DNA of 64,000 nt, taken from the NCBI GenBank assembly GCA_052161645.1, contig CP197414.1; one strand, 5' to 3'. Every line of letters begins with the position of its first letter. Position 1 is the first letter of the stretch. Source of the stretch: Laterigemmans sp052161645 (GTDB lineage Bacteria > Planctomycetota > Planctomycetia > Pirellulales > Pirellulaceae). The notes beneath the pieces were generated by a model. That model did no database searches. It was not told the origin of the DNA and saw only the letters and a program-made list of their open reading frames with translations. Made by a program: the position numbers and the translations under genes. Of this stretch, positions 8,435-16,519 are shown one piece after another.

Positions 8435-9850
8435 CTATTTAGAGTCGTAAAGCGGCCCTCTGCCGGGGCCTCCCACGGAGAGGAGACGAGACGGTTTGCC
8501 GGGCAGTGGATAAGTGGCTAGGACTTCGAGTTGGTCGAGTGACAGGACGCTGATCGTGCCATCACCCGGGTTGGTGAACCAAGCGAACTTGCCCGCTGCG
8601 TCTCCCGCCAGATCGTGATGACCGCTGTGCCCGGCAACGTCGCTTTTGCCCACCTCGATCTGCTTCAAGATCTCAGCGTCGGCAAAGGAGCCGTCGCGAT
8701 TGGGATCGAGTTGAATCAAAGTGGCAACGTGTGGGGCCGAGACTGTGGCAGCATGGTCATGAAACAAAATCGCCAGCGGCGATTGGCCACGTGGTTTAAC
8801 GACCAGCGGTCCAAAACCGCGACTCTCTTCATGAACCGGCACGGTAACTTTGCTGAGCTGCGGAGATGTCCCGGCCGCATCGATGATGCCCAAAGTTGTC
8901 GCATCCCCTTTGCCGGTTACCAACAAGACCGCGTCGCCGATGGGCGTAAATGCACCAGTCCGCAGCGGTGTGTCGCCTTGTTTGCCCAAGCTCACGTGCT
9001 GGACCGATAACGGCGTATTGGCATCAATCATTGCACTATCGAGGGGAAACCAGCAGACGCCATCGCTGGGGGCAAAGAAGAATTTGTTGGCGGCGGCTGT
9101 TGCTCCGTGCAGCCCGCTGAACTCCAACTGCAGCGACCGCATGTTGCTTGCCGAATTGCCCCCAGCTGGCCCGTTGTTGATTTGCCAGAGGTCGACGCGG
9201 CCAGCATTATCTCCTTCGCGGTCAATCCAGGTGCTGGCCACGAACTGCCCCGCCGCGGCCAGCGTAATGTGCCCGCCACCACCCGAGTAGAACACCGCTT
9301 TGGACTTGATCGCCGAGGCATCATCGGTTTCGCCTATGGTGCTTGGGTCCAACCGAGTGAAGCCGTTTTTACGGTCATTGGCGATGTAAAAAACATCGTC
9401 ATAGCAGTAGACATGGGCCGGATTTCCCTGAGCATCATCCAGCATCGAGGCGATCACGCGGGGCCGTCGCTTGTAGTACCAATGGCCATGATCATCATGA
9501 GCTTCGTAGTCGACACCGGTATCGATCAGCACCCAGCCGCTTTGGAAATCGCCATCGTCGTTATCGCGAACGGCGACGAGCAGATATTTGCCGCTCGCAC
9601 GCATTTGCACCAGCGACTGGTATTCGGGATCAAGCTGGGGAAAACCCTCGATTTCGCCCAAGTTCACCAGCTGGGGAGCCGGATGGTCAGGATTGGTCGA
9701 GCGAGCCATGTCGGCCCAGTGGAGTTTGCCCCCCGCTTCGTCCTGCACGAAGACTCGTGCTTGCAATCTAGCAGTTTCCCCGGCCGAACCGGCTCCGGGG
9801 TTCGCCAGCCCAAAGAGCCCGCAAAAGGCGAGGTAAGCTAAACGTTTCAT
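8435..9850 (-). CDS. Secreted beta-propeller-like protein, unknown function
   Basis: A 471-residue protein with a clear Sec signal peptide (MKRLAYLAFCGLFG...GSAGE). The mature part has repeated blocks of about 50-60 residues, each with a strand pattern around Gly-Lys-(F/Y/L)-hydrophobic-hydrophobic, as in YVTN/lactonase-type or WD-like propellers. Examples are ASGKYLLVAVRDNDDGDF and GTISVLSLDQLEVLATYPLP near the end. A His-rich loop (DDHGHWYY near residue 150) and GHSGHHDLAG (near 430) could bind a metal, which is inference. No enzyme signature is recognisable. It stands alone, with 54 bases to the DUF1559 gene and about 445 bases upstream to xerC/D. Confidence 0.6.
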   Translation of the reverse strand: MKRLAYLAFCGLFGLANPGAGSAGETARLQARVFVQDEAGGKLHWADMARSTNPDHPAPQLVNLGEIEGFPQLDPEYQSLVQMRASGKYLLVAVRDNDDGDFQSGWVLIDTGVDYEAHDDHGHWYYKRRPRVIASMLDDAQGNPAHVYCYDDVFYIANDRKNGFTRLDPSTIGETDDASAIKSKAVFYSGGGGHITLAAAGQFVASTWIDREGDNAGRVDLWQINNGPAGGNSASNMRSLQLEFSGLHGATAAANKFFFAPSDGVCWFPLDSAMIDANTPLSVQHVSLGKQGDTPLRTGAFTPIGDAVLLVTGKGDATTLGIIDAAGTSPQLSKVTVPVHEESRGFGPLVVKPRGQSPLAILFHDHAATVSAPHVATLIQLDPNRDGSFADAEILKQIEVGKSDVAGHSGHHDLAGDAAGKFAWFTNPGDGTISVLSLDQLEVLATYPLPGKPSRLLSVGGPGRGPLYDSK

Positions 9851-10211
9851 CGGCAGTTCCTTGATGATTTGTACACGATCCGCAAAAGCACAACAGTCCG
9901 TTGTGCAATACTGTTGCAGATGCGATTCGGTTCATCAAGGCGGGCGGAGGTTTTTTAAACAGAATTTTGAGCAGTTCCCGTTAGCCGTTTGACCCGCAGC
10001 CGCAGGCGTCGGCGTTTTGGTTAGCAGTTCCAAACTCAACCCGACAGCATCCCAGTTAGCAGCTTCAGCCTGGTTAAATCCTCGCCTATAACAATTGACA
10101 AGCGTTATGAGCCGTAGCAACGTAACGGGCGTGGATGCTGCTGGTCGAAAGGCGGGTGCCTCGCGCGCGGCAAACTCGTCTTGGTTGCCGGGAGAATGGA
10201 AAATATTTAAC
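9851..10211. other. Gene-free region with a dispersed repeat copy
   Basis: Between the propeller gene and the 3' end of xerC/D I see no convincing gene. It contains a copy (about 9979-10027) of a dispersed sequence with core GTTAGCCGTTTG and, about 18 bases on, GGCGTTTTGGTT. A related copy follows nrnA at 61388. The promoter of the propeller gene should also be here. Confidence 0.55.
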
Positions 10212-10292
10212 GGAGATTGAAAAATGCAAAAGTGAGCGGGCGCGATCTTTCACTCTTCACTCTTCACTCTTCACTCTTCACTCTTCACTCTT
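10212..10292 (-). repeat. CACTCTT heptamer repeat plus conserved tail, xer 3' end
   Basis: Six perfect copies of CACTCTT (10251-10292) end three bases from the xerC/D stop codon. On the gene's strand they read AAGAGTG, providing TGA in all three frames. The tail at 10212-10233 is the reverse complement of that at 6837-6858, with one mismatch in 22 bases. Confidence 0.88.
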
Positions 10293-10295
10293 CTA

Positions 10296-11243
10296 CTACG
10301 CTCTAGGATGATAGTTTTGGTGAACTTGTTTGAGTCGCGAGTGATCGACGTGGGTGTAGATCTGCGTCGTTTGGATGCTGGCGTGGCCCAACATTTCTTG
10401 CACGAGCCTTAAGTCGGCACCGCCAGCCAAGAGGTGAGTCGCGAAGCTATGACGTAGCGTGTGGGGACTGACTTGCGGATCGATCCCCGCTCTGGCTGCG
10501 TAACGTTTGACTAATCTCCACAACTGGATGCGGTCGAGCGGTCTGCCGGTCCTGCTGAGAAACACTTCGTCAGGCGTGGCGATCCGGTCGTTCAGTAACT
10601 TCGAGCGCAGCTCACCCAGGTAAACTTGCAAAGCCGCGATCGCTTGCCGGCCCAGCGGCACGATCCGCTGTTTCCCCCCCTTCCCCTCGCAACGAATCTG
10701 ACGTTGCTCCAGATCAATGTCGCGGAGTCTCAAATGACAGACTTCGCTCGCTCGACATCCAGTTGCGTATAAGACCTCCAGCAGCGCTTTGTCGCGTTGC
10801 CAAAAGCTGTCCGTTTTCCGGGGGGCGGCGAGAAAGGCGTCGACGTGTCGCGGGGAAAGGACTTTGGGGACACGTTCCCACATCCGACTGGTGACTAGCA
10901 GGTCAGCGGGATTTTCTAGCATCACTCCTTCGAGCTGCAGGAATTTAATAAAGGTACGCAGCGCGACAATATTTCTGGCTACGCTCGAGGGAGCCAAGCC
11001 CAGGTCGACCAAAGTGCCGACATACTCAGAAAGTTCGTTGATTGTTACCGAATCGACGCGCCGTTTGCCCAGCCACTGCATAAACTTGCTGAGATCGTTG
11101 CCGTAAGCGCTGACCGTGTTAAGTGCTAGATGGCACTCGTTGCGAAGGTAGGCTAAGAAGTCGTCAACATGCGAGCGCTGGGCGATGCTCGGTGACTTGG
11201 GCGGACCCTCCTGACGCAAACGTTGTAATTTAGTTTGCCGCAT
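10296..11243 (-). CDS. xerD: Tyrosine recombinase XerC/XerD
   Basis: A 315-residue site-specific recombinase. The N-terminal SAM-like domain (about residues 22-110) is followed by the catalytic domain. Catalytic residues are in place: Arg164 (ATGCRASEV), the beta-hairpin lysine in GKGGKQR (188-193), His261 and Arg264 (HTLRHSFATH), His287 (LGHASIQTT) and the nucleophile Tyr296 (TQIYTHV). Spacing and length match XerC/XerD, which resolve chromosome dimers at dif with FtsK. It has no integron- or phage-like neighbours, so a housekeeping role is more likely than an integrase role. XerC and XerD cannot be separated confidently here. It is monocistronic and divergent from galE; its stop is followed by the heptamer element. 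Confidence 0.9.
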   Translation of the reverse strand: MRQTKLQRLRQEGPPKSPSIAQRSHVDDFLAYLRNECHLALNTVSAYGNDLSKFMQWLGKRRVDSVTINELSEYVGTLVDLGLAPSSVARNIVALRTFIKFLQLEGVMLENPADLLVTSRMWERVPKVLSPRHVDAFLAAPRKTDSFWQRDKALLEVLYATGCRASEVCHLRLRDIDLEQRQIRCEGKGGKQRIVPLGRQAIAALQVYLGELRSKLLNDRIATPDEVFLSRTGRPLDRIQLWRLVKRYAARAGIDPQVSPHTLRHSFATHLLAGGADLRLVQEMLGHASIQTTQIYTHVDHSRLKQVHQNYHPRA

Positions 11244-11374
11244 TCATGTTGCCATAATTAGCAAGGTCACTTTTTTTTCTAAGATTTCTAAACTACGCTT
11301 CGTTATCGACGCACGAGGCGTGCTGCCGGTGCGGCAAGTGTTTGATGAGGGATCGCAACCGTTGTGGGGAATAT

Positions 11375-12373
11375 ATGAGTTCAAGTATGAATATCTTGGT
11401 TGTCGGTGGTGCTGGTTACGTCGGTTCTCACGCCTGTCGCGTTTTGGAAAATGCCGGACACGAAGTGTTCGTCTATGACAATCTTTCCGTTGGACATCCG
11501 CAATCGGTTCGCCCGGGACGCTTGATTGAAGGGGACGTGGCTGACGGGCAATTGCTGCGGAAGGTACTCCGAGAGCAAAAGATTGATGCAGTGATGCACT
11601 TTGCCGCCTTCGCCTTGGTGGGAGAATCGGTCGCAGATCCTGCCAAGTATTATCGCAACAACGTGATTGCCGCCTTGGAATTGCTCGACGCCATGCGCGA
11701 TTGTGATGTGCGGCGGTTGGTCTTCAGCAGCACGACCGCCACGTATGGCGAACCCGAGCTGATCCCGATCGCCGAAACCACGCGTCAGGATCCGATTAAT
11801 CCCTACGGTTTCACCAAACTGGTGATCGAACGGGCGATGGCCGATTACGCTCATGCCTATGGGCTGGGGTATGCGGCGCTACGATACTTTAACGCCGCCG
11901 GTGCTGACCCTTCGGGTGAAATCGGTGAAGATCACGATCCGGAAAGTCACATCATTCCCATCGTTTTGCAAGTTGCTTTGGGGCAACGCGAATCGGTGAC
12001 GATTTTTGGTGACGATTATCCCACCCCCGATGGCACTTGCATTCGCGACTATGTGCATGTCAATGATCTCGGACAGGCTCATTTGAAAGCCTTGGAGCGG
12101 TTGGAGGATGGTCGCGGTATTTGTGTCAACTTGGGCACCGGACGGGGCAACAGCGTGCGGCAAATCGTGGACGCTTGTCGTCGCATCACCGGGCATCCCA
12201 TTCCCGAACAGATCGGCCAACGTCGACCAGGGGATCCCCCGGAATTGGTCGCCGACGCCAGTTTGGCCAATCGCCTGCTCGATTGGACGCCCCAGTTCAC
12301 TGACATCGAACAGATTATCGAAACCGCCTGGCGCTGGCACCAAGCGCATCCGCACGGTTACCGAACCAGTTGA
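11375..12373 (+). CDS. galE: UDP-glucose 4-epimerase
   Basis: A 332-residue short-chain dehydrogenase/reductase-type epimerase that interconverts UDP-glucose and UDP-galactose with bound NAD. The Rossmann glycine motif GGAGYVG (11-17), the serine/threonine run VFSSTTATYGEP and the Tyr144-x3-Lys148 pair (NPYGFTK) are all present. The PDGTCIRDYVHV stretch and the C-terminal RRPGDPPELVAD are typical of GalE. I chose the ATG at 11375 because GGGGA lies five bases upstream; an in-frame TTG at 11342 gives an unlikely extension. It supplies sugars for envelope polysaccharide. It is followed after 134 bases by the lipoprotein gene, with no clear operon. Confidence 0.93.
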   Translation: MSSSMNILVVGGAGYVGSHACRVLENAGHEVFVYDNLSVGHPQSVRPGRLIEGDVADGQLLRKVLREQKIDAVMHFAAFALVGESVADPAKYYRNNVIAALELLDAMRDCDVRRLVFSSTTATYGEPELIPIAETTRQDPINPYGFTKLVIERAMADYAHAYGLGYAALRYFNAAGADPSGEIGEDHDPESHIIPIVLQVALGQRESVTIFGDDYPTPDGTCIRDYVHVNDLGQAHLKALERLEDGRGICVNLGTGRGNSVRQIVDACRRITGHPIPEQIGQRRPGDPPELVADASLANRLLDWTPQFTDIEQIIETAWRWHQAHPHGYRTS

Positions 12374-12507
12374 CCCCAGTCATTCACTGGCCGGATAATC
12401 GTTACGATCGTTGGGAACCGGTCAAGGTGCGAATTCCTTGCAGTTGGAGTCGGTGGAATTGCCGATATAGGGGGTGTTAACCCGGTCTCCGGCAAGGGAT
12501 TGCAGAT

Positions 12508-13575
12508 ATGAATGAGCAACGGATCGCCCTGGTTGCGATGATCCTCTCGATTTTGATCGGTTTGTTGGGTTGTGCGCCTCGCGTGTGCGTTACACCCAAC
12601 CCGGGCCCGCGTGCTAAGGGAGTCCGCTACTATCGGCCGAAGCCCTATTTGAAAGTGGTCCCGGCGGAAGTCCAAGTTGGTCGGGACGCGAACCAGATTC
12701 AGCCCAGCCTGGTCAGCATCTCGTTGGAGTACTTGCCCGACTTCGCCGAAGAGTACGCCATCGATGTGCGTTCCGGCTGGGGTATCGCCGACGTCTCCAT
12801 CAAGCTCGAAGATGGTTGGAACCTGACTGAAATCAGCCAGGATCTAGACAGTCAAACCGATGAGAACGTGCGGGCTGCGGGTGATCTCATTCGAGCCGTT
12901 GGCAGCGTGATTCCCACTGGGAAACAAGTTGACGAGGGGGACCGCGACATTGAATTCAAGGTTGCCGCCAGCGATGTGCCACTTGGATATTATGAATCGG
13001 TGATTGGCAAAGGGCCTGATGGACGCAAACGTCTGTATGGCTTTCGCTACTTGGGCTTCCTGCCTTATGAGAGTTGCCCGACCACGTTTGGGGGCGGCGC
13101 GCAGGCATGTTGTGGCGATCCCCTGGTGCCTCTGTACGGACTCACGTTTGAGCAGGGACGGATGGTCTTCAAGCAATTGCCGGAGATCCGCGCCAGCCTG
13201 ACGCGTCCAGGCACGTTGCCCAGCGCAGATCCAACCGCCGGTATCGAGCCGGGTTATGAACAACCAGCAGTTCAAATTTCACCGCCGGGGACTTTTACGG
13301 ACTCGCCGGGGAGCATCGTGACCAGCGAATCAGGACGCAACGCGATGGCGGCTGAATTGGAAGTGTCCCTGCTTGGCCAGCTGCGGGGAATCTATCCGGA
13401 AACGCAGCGAGTGACCGCTACTTGGCAGCGACAGGGGACCACTTGGCAGTTGCTCGTTAACGTTTCCACCTCCAGCGTGCTCAGTCAAGCTCCTTTGCAA
13501 ACAGCAGCCAAGCAGATGGTTACCAATATCGCCGATGGCAGTTTCTTATATCAAGTGATTGTCGAGGCGAATTAG
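12508..13575 (+). CDS. Hypothetical lipoprotein
   Basis: A 355-residue protein with a lipoprotein signal peptide and lipobox LLGC at Cys22 (ILIGLLGCAP). The mature part has no family I recognise. It contains a Cys-bearing segment TTFGGGAQACCGDP near residues 192-205 and a C-terminal region (LPEIRASLTRPGTLPS onward) rich in Pro/Gly. The last 100 residues, with TWQRQGTTWQLLVNVSTSS, look like a small alpha/beta or beta domain. It ends in a TAG that is the first triplet of a TAGCCAC tandem repeat. Only 29 bases separate it from the trypsin-fold gene, suggesting one transcript. Confidence 0.7.
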   Translation: MNEQRIALVAMILSILIGLLGCAPRVCVTPNPGPRAKGVRYYRPKPYLKVVPAEVQVGRDANQIQPSLVSISLEYLPDFAEEYAIDVRSGWGIADVSIKLEDGWNLTEISQDLDSQTDENVRAAGDLIRAVGSVIPTGKQVDEGDRDIEFKVAASDVPLGYYESVIGKGPDGRKRLYGFRYLGFLPYESCPTTFGGGAQACCGDPLVPLYGLTFEQGRMVFKQLPEIRASLTRPGTLPSADPTAGIEPGYEQPAVQISPPGTFTDSPGSIVTSESGRNAMAAELEVSLLGQLRGIYPETQRVTATWQRQGTTWQLLVNVSTSSVLSQAPLQTAAKQMVTNIADGSFLYQVIVEAN

Positions 13576-13600
13576 CCACTAGCCACTAGCCACTAGCCAC
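13573..13600 (+). repeat. TAGCCAC heptamer repeat at a stop codon
   Basis: Four perfect TAGCCAC units. The first TAG is the stop of the lipoprotein gene, and the last unit ends four bases before the next gene's ATG at 13605. The repeat fills the place where a Shine-Dalgarno sequence would be. Confidence 0.9.
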
Positions 13601-13604
13601 TACC

Positions 13605-14678
13605 ATGCGACACCACGATGTTGACGATTGTGGCGACTTGACGTTGGCCGATCTGGCTCGCATCCAACAAACGGTCATTCGGCGGGTGGCGGCCCGTGAT
13701 CGGGACAATATTTGGGCGATCGGGTTTGGCCCCAAGGTGGCTGGCCGTTGTGCGGTGGAACGTTTGTCGGTGCGTTTCTTAGTGCGGCGAAAGAAAGAGC
13801 GGCTGGCGACCACGCGACGGATACCGGCACACGTTGTCGTGCGGCTACGCGATCCGGCCAGCGGTCGTTATCGTGCGCTGCGGCTGACAACCGATGTGGA
13901 GCCTGCTCGTCCGCCTCGGGCCAGCGGCGTGACGGTGCGATTTGGACAACGGACAGCCACCACGGCGGTGGTTGTGCGGTGGAGCGATTTGCGGCAACCG
14001 CAGCGAGATTTTGCTCGCCCCGGAAAACACGATTGGCATTGGGGGCTGTTGACCGTGGCCCATTTGCTGAGCGGACTTCGGCACCCTTCCCCGCAGCCCA
14101 GCGACACCATCAATCTGAAAATCACGCGACGCACCGTTTGTGGCGAGCAACCGGCCGAGATCTCCGGTCAGGTGGTCGCTCGCGGGCGTCTTCCCGGCGG
14201 ACCCGATGCCATGTTGGTTGAGACCGGACGTGATCGGCTGTGGCTCAGTGGTTTGCTGCCGCAGCCGGGAGTGGCCGCTTTGTCGACCGTCGATGATGTC
14301 GAACTTTTGCGGTGGTTGAGTCGCCCGGCCTCCGGCTATCTTTATCAGAATGGGCGAGTCACACGTTGGCAGTTTTCCATGCTCTTGCCGCAATATACGA
14401 TTGCCGGTCTGGGCAATCTCAGTCAGCTGATTCGTTTCACCGTGGAGAATACCGCGGACGAGAATGGCGCAGATCAGACTGGCGGGGAGCCTGATAATCG
14501 GCTGCTGCCAGGCACGTCGGGTTCGATTTTGGTCGAGGCGGGGCGACCGGCAGCCATGCAGGTTGCCGCGGAGACACCCCAATTCCGCGTCGGCTACGCC
14601 CAGCATTTGGAGCCCGTTCGGAATTGGCTGCGCGATGCCTTGGCGGCGCAAGTGTGCGAATTGGTGCACGTTTTCTGA
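13605..14678 (+). CDS. Trypsin-fold (S1-like) serine peptidase, no signal peptide
   Basis: A 357-residue protein without signal peptide or membrane segment, so probably cytosolic. I see a chymotrypsin-type triad: His153 (LLTVAHLL), Asp201 (GGPDAMLVE) and Ser305 in LPGTSGSILV, the last resembling the GxSG nucleophile loop. The N-terminal region (about residues 33-100) has the pattern IWAIGFGPKVAG...TTDVEP. Bacterial trypsin-like proteins related to plant NAL1 show this kind of N-terminal domain, including the closing T-D-V. The body is diverged and Arg-rich, so activity is not assured. There is no Shine-Dalgarno sequence; the space before the ATG is taken by the heptamer repeat. A secreted metallopeptidase gene lies 78 bases downstream. 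The assignment rests on motif reading, not on a search. Confidence 0.6.
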   Translation: MRHHDVDDCGDLTLADLARIQQTVIRRVAARDRDNIWAIGFGPKVAGRCAVERLSVRFLVRRKKERLATTRRIPAHVVVRLRDPASGRYRALRLTTDVEPARPPRASGVTVRFGQRTATTAVVVRWSDLRQPQRDFARPGKHDWHWGLLTVAHLLSGLRHPSPQPSDTINLKITRRTVCGEQPAEISGQVVARGRLPGGPDAMLVETGRDRLWLSGLLPQPGVAALSTVDDVELLRWLSRPASGYLYQNGRVTRWQFSMLLPQYTIAGLGNLSQLIRFTVENTADENGADQTGGEPDNRLLPGTSGSILVEAGRPAAMQVAAETPQFRVGYAQHLEPVRNWLRDALAAQVCELVHVF

Positions 14679-14756
14679 CTTCTACGCTGGCGACGTCAGG
14701 TGGAGTACGATAGGGGCTATCTTCGATCCTGACACCACTGCTGGAGAATTGAGCTC

Positions 14757-16391
14757 ATGAGGCGAATTAGTTGGTTGCTGGCCATGGTTGTGACTTGTTG
14801 GGCTGCGATTCCCAACAACGCGTCGGCTGAGGAAACCGCGACGAAATTTGGCAAATATGCGGTCGTTCCCCTGACGATCGACACCGACACGCTCAGCGAG
14901 GACGAGCGTGCCATGATCAAGCTGCTAATCCAAGCGGCCCGGCAGATGGATATCCTGTTTTGGAAGCAGGCTTATGGCTACAAAGCCAAGCTGCTCAATT
15001 CGATTGAGGATCCTGACATTCGGCGGTTTGCGGAAATCAACTATGGTCCTTGGGATCGCTTGGATGGCGACAAACCATTCGTGGCGGGGACCCCAGCCAA
15101 ACCGTTGGGGGCGCGATTTTATCCACCAAATATGACAGCCCAGCGATTTGCCGATTACGTGCAAGCGAATCCCGACCAGGCCGACGCGCTGAAGAGTCTT
15201 TACACCCTGGTGCGCCGCGACGGCAAACAACTCAAGGCAGTTCCGTATCACGAAGCCTTCGCTCCGCAAATTGAGAAAGCGGCCAAGTTACTCGAAGAGG
15301 CCGCCGATTTGGCTCCCGAGGCTTCTCTGAAAACCTATCTGCGGGCTCGCGCCGAGGCGCTTCGCAGCGATGAATATCAAGCCAGTGATTTGCTGTGGAT
15401 GGATATGAAAGATAACCATCTGGATGTTGTCATCGGTCCGATTGAAACTTATGAAGACAAACTGTTCGGTTACAAAGCGGCTTATGAGTGTTACGTGTTG
15501 GTCAAGGATCTTGCTTGGAGTAAACGATTAGAAAAGTACGCCAGCATGTTGCCCGATCTGCAAAAGAAATTACCCGTCGATCAGGCTTATAAGAATGAAA
15601 CCCCCGGTTCGGACTCCGATCTGAACGCTTATGACGTAGTCTACTATGCGGGCGATTGTAACGCGGGTTCGAAAACCATTGCCATTAATCTGCCTAATGA
15701 TGAACAAGTGCAATTGCAGAAAGGGACTCGGCGTTTGCAATTAAAGAACGCCATGCGGGCCAAGTTCGACAAGATTATGGAGCCGATCGCCGACACGCTG
15801 TTGGTCGCTGAGCAGCGAGAGCATGTCACTTTTGATGCCTTCTTCGCCAACACCATGTTCCACGAAGTGGCTCACGGGTTGGGAATTAAATATACGATCA
15901 CCGACAAGGGGAGCGTGCGCGAGGCGTTGCTTGATACGGCCAGCAGTCTGGAAGAAGGCAAGGCTGATATTTTGGGGCTGTTCATGGTCTCGCAGTTGAT
16001 CGAAAGTGGCGAGCTGCCGGATGTCGATATTATGGACTATTACGTCACTTTCATGGCGGGTATTTTTCGCTCGGTGCGGTTTGGAGCCAGCAGCGCTCAC
16101 GGCAAAGCCAACATGATCCGTTTTAACTTCTTCAAAGAACAGGGCGCCTTTACCCGACAAGACGATGGTCGCTATCGCGTCAATCCCGAGGGCATGGAGC
16201 GGGCGATCGAAGCGTTGACTCGTCGGCTGTTAACTTTGCAGGGGGATGGCGACTATCAAGCGGCTAAAACGTTCGTCGATGAAATGGCTGTCATCAATCC
16301 AGAATTGCAGGGCGACCTTGATCGGCTCAGCCAATTGGGAATTCCAGTGGACGTGGTTTTCCAGCAGGGGCCCAAGGTTTTGGGGCTGTAA
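14757..16391 (+). CDS. Secreted zinc metallopeptidase, DPP III (M49)-like
   Basis: A 544-residue protein with a Sec signal peptide (cleavage near NASAEE, about residue 24). It has a zinc site HEVAH (His369, Glu370, His373) and a downstream glutamate in EEGKADILG (Glu400). This is the arrangement of bacterial relatives of dipeptidyl-peptidase III, in which the shorter HExxH replaces the HExxxH of classical M49 enzymes. The N-terminal half (residues 30-240, with GPWDRLDGDKPF) fits the same group, also known as a partner domain of some plant Nudix proteins. The substrate is unknown; periplasmic peptide trimming is plausible. It is convergent with the ABC exporter genes. Confidence 0.8.
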   Translation: MRRISWLLAMVVTCWAAIPNNASAEETATKFGKYAVVPLTIDTDTLSEDERAMIKLLIQAARQMDILFWKQAYGYKAKLLNSIEDPDIRRFAEINYGPWDRLDGDKPFVAGTPAKPLGARFYPPNMTAQRFADYVQANPDQADALKSLYTLVRRDGKQLKAVPYHEAFAPQIEKAAKLLEEAADLAPEASLKTYLRARAEALRSDEYQASDLLWMDMKDNHLDVVIGPIETYEDKLFGYKAAYECYVLVKDLAWSKRLEKYASMLPDLQKKLPVDQAYKNETPGSDSDLNAYDVVYYAGDCNAGSKTIAINLPNDEQVQLQKGTRRLQLKNAMRAKFDKIMEPIADTLLVAEQREHVTFDAFFANTMFHEVAHGLGIKYTITDKGSVREALLDTASSLEEGKADILGLFMVSQLIESGELPDVDIMDYYVTFMAGIFRSVRFGASSAHGKANMIRFNFFKEQGAFTRQDDGRYRVNPEGMERAIEALTRRLLTLQGDGDYQAAKTFVDEMAVINPELQGDLDRLSQLGIPVDVVFQQGPKVLGL

Positions 16392-16451
16392 GGCCCTGGG
16401 GCATCGCGGCGTTTTCACTTTCGCTCTGGGCCCTGGTGGTTTTTGGTGGAG

Positions 16452-16502
16452 CTTTCGGCGGAGCGAAAGGAGACTTTGCTGGAACTTTCGGCGGAGCGAA
16501 AG
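16452..16502 (-). repeat. Two copies of CTTTCG..CGAAAG hairpin repeat
   Basis: The sequence CTTTCGGCGGAGCGAAAG occurs at 16452-16469 and 16485-16502 as part of a 33-bp tandem unit. Each copy forms a 6-bp stem with a six-base loop. A degenerate inverted piece lies near 16418-16430. They sit between convergent genes, beginning about 17 bases after the stop of the minus-strand permease. A third full copy follows trpB at 52159. Confidence 0.85.
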
Positions 16503-16519
16503 GAGACTTTGGTGGCCTG

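Noticed and set aside
9935..10120. 61-residue frame on the minus strand
   Set aside because: It lies across the dispersed repeat, with no signal, no domain and no upstream ribosome site.
10296..11243. Xer-type recombinase as the integrase of a mobile island
   Set aside because: Its length and motifs fit housekeeping XerC/D, and no tRNA, attachment-site duplication or phage genes flank it.
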